A program made the position numbers and the translations under genes. The notes under the pieces were generated by a model that was given only the letters and a program-made list of their open reading frames with translations, did not search any database and was not told the DNA's origin. Positions 61,230-64,000 of a stretch of DNA of 64,000 bases are shown piece after piece. Source of the stretch: Parus major (taxonomy: Eukaryota; Chordata; Aves; Passeriformes; Paridae); the NCBI RefSeq assembly GCF_001522545.3, contig NC_031770.1, positions 10,522,372-10,586,371 on the forward strand, given 5' to 3'. Each line of letters begins with the position of its first letter. Positions within the stretch are counted from its first letter, which is position 1.

Positions 61230-61640
61230 TGCAAATAGGCGATGATGTGCGGGAATGTTTACGAGGCAGCCATAGGTCACCCGGCTCCTCCGGCTGCTGC
61301 AGAGGGCCCAGCGCTTTCTCCCAACCCAAGGAAGAGGCTCAGTTTCTCAGTCCCCAGCTCCAGAGAGGCCGTGGACAGCACAGCCACTGTCAGTGTGGCA
61401 CATGGCTGCCGGTGGCCTGACGCAGCCACATCCAGGTCACCGCGTGGCGCAGGGCACGGCGTGCCGCGGCGAGGGGCAGGGAGCCGCCTCCCCGGGCGAG
61501 GCGTCTGAAACCCATCTCAGCAGATTTCCACTGCCAGGCTGCCTTTTATCCCCAACAGGAACGAGTCATATGGAGGCAGGTGAGCACCAAAAAGCTCGCC
61601 TCGTGCTGGAGGCGCCAGGGCTGTGCCGCGCGCGCGTGAC
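61230..61640. promoter_or_regulatory. Orphan CpG-rich island
   Basis: CpG is dense here, with roughly 25 CpG dinucleotides between 61420 and 61650 and runs such as GCCGCGGCGA and CCGCGCGCGCG. Surrounding sequence is CpG-poor. No recognised exon or ATG-led conserved frame accompanies it. It may be a promoter or enhancer of an unannotated transcript. Confidence 0.5.
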
Positions 61641-64000
61641 CGTGAGGCCTGCAGACTGCAGCTGCCTTGCTTGGAGGATCTGACACAGTCTATAGAAAGT
61701 TCCACGCTGATGAAGTTTAGGGCAGCTCCCAGGGGGACTGAAAGACGTGGGAAGCAAATGTAATTGATTTTCCATAGAATATACATTTCCCACAGAATAT
61801 GCGTTCCCAGTCGCTCCAGGAGCACTTGAAAAATATCTGCTCTGAAAGCCCCTGAGCCCTGAGCATAGCCTGTCCTATGCATGGATGCCCCCTGTGCCTT
61901 GTAATTTTTCCTTTGACAGGAGTAATACATCAGGCCATTTAAGAAGGCTGTTATAGATTCCCCTGCATGCTTTGAAATTAAGTGTCAGATAACCTAGGTT
62001 CCCACATTTTTTCCATTCTTAGGAAGAACTACAGGAAAGGTATAATAAGAGTGATTAGCCCCAGGTATAAAACCTGATATTTCCATGTCTTATCCAGGGT
62101 CAGATTTCGTCAGATCATTACAGTCTGACCTTGGCACATTCCAAGATTTTTTTCCCCTATTATTGTTATCACCTTCTCTGCTCTTTAAAGAAATTCTCCA
62201 TTCACGTTAGCACACCGTTCCACTAGTTAGAAAAGTTAGACATATTTTAAGAGCTGTGTGGCCAGGGGGTTTTTTCCAAAGTGCTCAGGTATCTGCTAGA
62301 AGTGTTCCAGAAATATAGCTGTCAACATGGAAAAATGCTAACAGCAAAATGGTCAGATGAAAATTTAAGATGTACAGAGGGGAAGATATTAAATTTCTGA
62401 TGACCTGACAGAGGTCAGGGAATCAGAAAAGTCAGTTTCTCAGCCTGCTCAGTCTCTCTCTCTCTCTTTTGGAAATGCTATTGAGAGAGAAATATTACCA
62501 GCTCATCTCATTGTGGGTCTGCTTTGTTCCCCTCCTCCTGGCTCCCCAACATTTTCAATCTGTCTTGCAGGCTCACCATTGGTTGGAACTATTTTTCTCT
62601 GCATGGGGATGAAGGTAATGATTTTTTCAGTTTTCCCAGTGGACTATCTCCAGGAAGGGCAAGGAGCTGAAACTGTAATTTAACTGAATTCCATATCTGG
62701 TTTGGAGAATCCAACTGCCTTTATTGCTACATCCATTTTCCTTTGTATTTCAAGCCTGAATATTGCAATGGTAAATATGTGTCCCTGTTCCTTTGTTTTT
62801 GGCACAGGAAAAAGTCTACCAGTAACAAGTTAATGTCATCACCTAAATATTGATATTTTTATATATGGATCTAATTCTGGTAGTAATTAGTAATTTGGGT
62901 TCTTGCAGCATCGAAGACCAAGCAAAACCTCACAGTCTTGCAAATCACACCTAAATTTTGTAGGCATTTACCAACCACACATTTGACAGAGGGTAAAGTT
63001 CACATAAGGCGGTGCAGGACTCAAAATTTGTCTGCATACCTTGCTTCCAGTGCAGGCTCTTGCTTTCCCCCTCATTTCCTAGTGCTCTGTAGGAGATGTA
63101 CAGCTCCCACCTGCACGGGGCCCAGCTCTGTGCCAGCCCTCTGAACCCGGATCTGCTGTTGGAGCAGCAAATCCGCAGTGGCAGGAGGCACATCCCAGCT
63201 GCCCACAGCCACTGCAGCAGGAGTGGTGGCACAGGGACACCCAGCCTGGCCCTGCCACCCCAGTGTCACTGCACACAGGGGCAGCCACGTCCTCTGCTGC
63301 TGTTCTCTGCTGCAGCTTGGCTGGGGACAAGCAAGTGACCTCCAGGGCCACCTACAGGTGCCCAACAGGAGCTCATCAGTGGTCTTGTCCCCAGCAACAT
63401 CACTCAAGCCAAGAGAAGACACTGGCTGTCCCTCAAAGCCTCACTCTGCTCACGTGAGCAAGCCACAACAGCTGTACACACTCAGCCATGGCAATTCTTC
63501 TTATGCTTCCAGGTGCAGCAGAGCCTTGTGCCCTCTAGGCTGCTGGCCATGGCCATTTTCCTGGCACTGTGAGCATTTGTTGTGGTCAATGACAGTCCTG
63601 GACTCTGCTGTGGACAGGCTGTGTTTCCCCATGGGAGGTCAGAGGGAGCAGCACAGCTCCCTGCTGTCTGGGATTCTCTCCAGGCATCCTCCTGTGGGCT
63701 CTGCTGGTGCTAGACACAGGTGACACGCTGCCAGCAGCTGCTCTGCTGTTCTGAGGCCATGGGGCTGCAGCTCTGGGCCACTCTGGTCCCTCAGGTACAG
63801 CTGCCTGCCAGGGCTGGGGCAGCACAACCTTGTGCATCCCTCAAGGTGGTGGCCATGCATAGAAGCGCTGCCTTCAGGAGGCTGAGACAATTAATTGTTA
63901 ATCAATTAGAGCAATGCCTGTGTTTTCAAATCAGTTTCAAACTTGATTCTCATCGATTTTAGTTTTGCCAGTTGATGGCAGAGAGGCAGTGGGATAGAAG
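61641..64000. other. Intergenic to window end, no gene seen
   Basis: AT-rich to about 63000, then GC-rich with overlapping open frames in several phases at 63070-63890 that lack recognisable domains. There is a short CT microsatellite near 62453-62468. Confidence 0.5.

Noticed and set aside
63070..63890. Frames up to 181 codons near the window end
   Set aside because: Compositional openness in GC-rich sequence; no homology recognised and overlapping frames on both strands.
1..64000. CRISPR arrays, bacterial operons, tRNA or rRNA genes
   Set aside because: The tandem repeats found are ordinary minisatellites and microsatellites, and no cloverleaf or rRNA core sequence was recognised; the DNA is avian nuclear.

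Overview
The window looks like a draft assembly of a songbird (passerine) nuclear genome. The evidence is many 3'-truncated CR1 LINE fragments, two avian-type retroviral LTRs, GT-AG introns, one strong CpG island and three short runs of N. No bacterial operon, CRISPR array, tRNA or rRNA gene was recognised.

One protein-coding gene is well supported and complete. It is MRPS5, the mitochondrial small-subunit ribosomal protein uS5m, on the minus strand from the ATG at 29244 to the TGA ending at 2980. I resolved 11 coding exons joined by 10 GT-AG introns. Every splice phase fits, and the joined frame is 1221 nt (406 residues plus stop). The exons cover an Arg/Ala-rich presumptive mitochondrial presequence, a Lys-rich mitochondrial extension, and both halves of the S5 domain including [14 protein letters not shown]. 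The promoter is a TATA-less CpG island at about 29050-29570. A probable poly(A) signal lies at 2655-2650.

Layout: 1-2640 lies beyond the 3' end of MRPS5 and has no recognised gene. 2650-29244 is MRPS5, whose introns carry CR1 pieces, one N gap inside a CR1 copy, and a minisatellite in intron 1. 29050-29570 is the CpG island. 29639-30238 is a probable 600-bp solo LTR with a 4-bp flanking duplication, inserted about 0.4 kb upstream of the MRPS5 start codon. 30835-32100 is a decayed CR1 copy containing reverse-transcriptase sequence (minus strand). From 32.1 to 64 kb the sequence is gene-poor: CR1 tails, simple repeats, two further N gaps, an ERVL-like solo LTR at 60108-60682, and an orphan CpG-rich patch at 61230-61640 with no recognised gene.

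I did not find a clearly new biological system. The items most worth a second look are the LTR beside the MRPS5 promoter, the orphan CpG island near 61.4 kb, a possible divergent short ORF at 29515, and a few AT-rich stretches that could be conserved regulatory elements.
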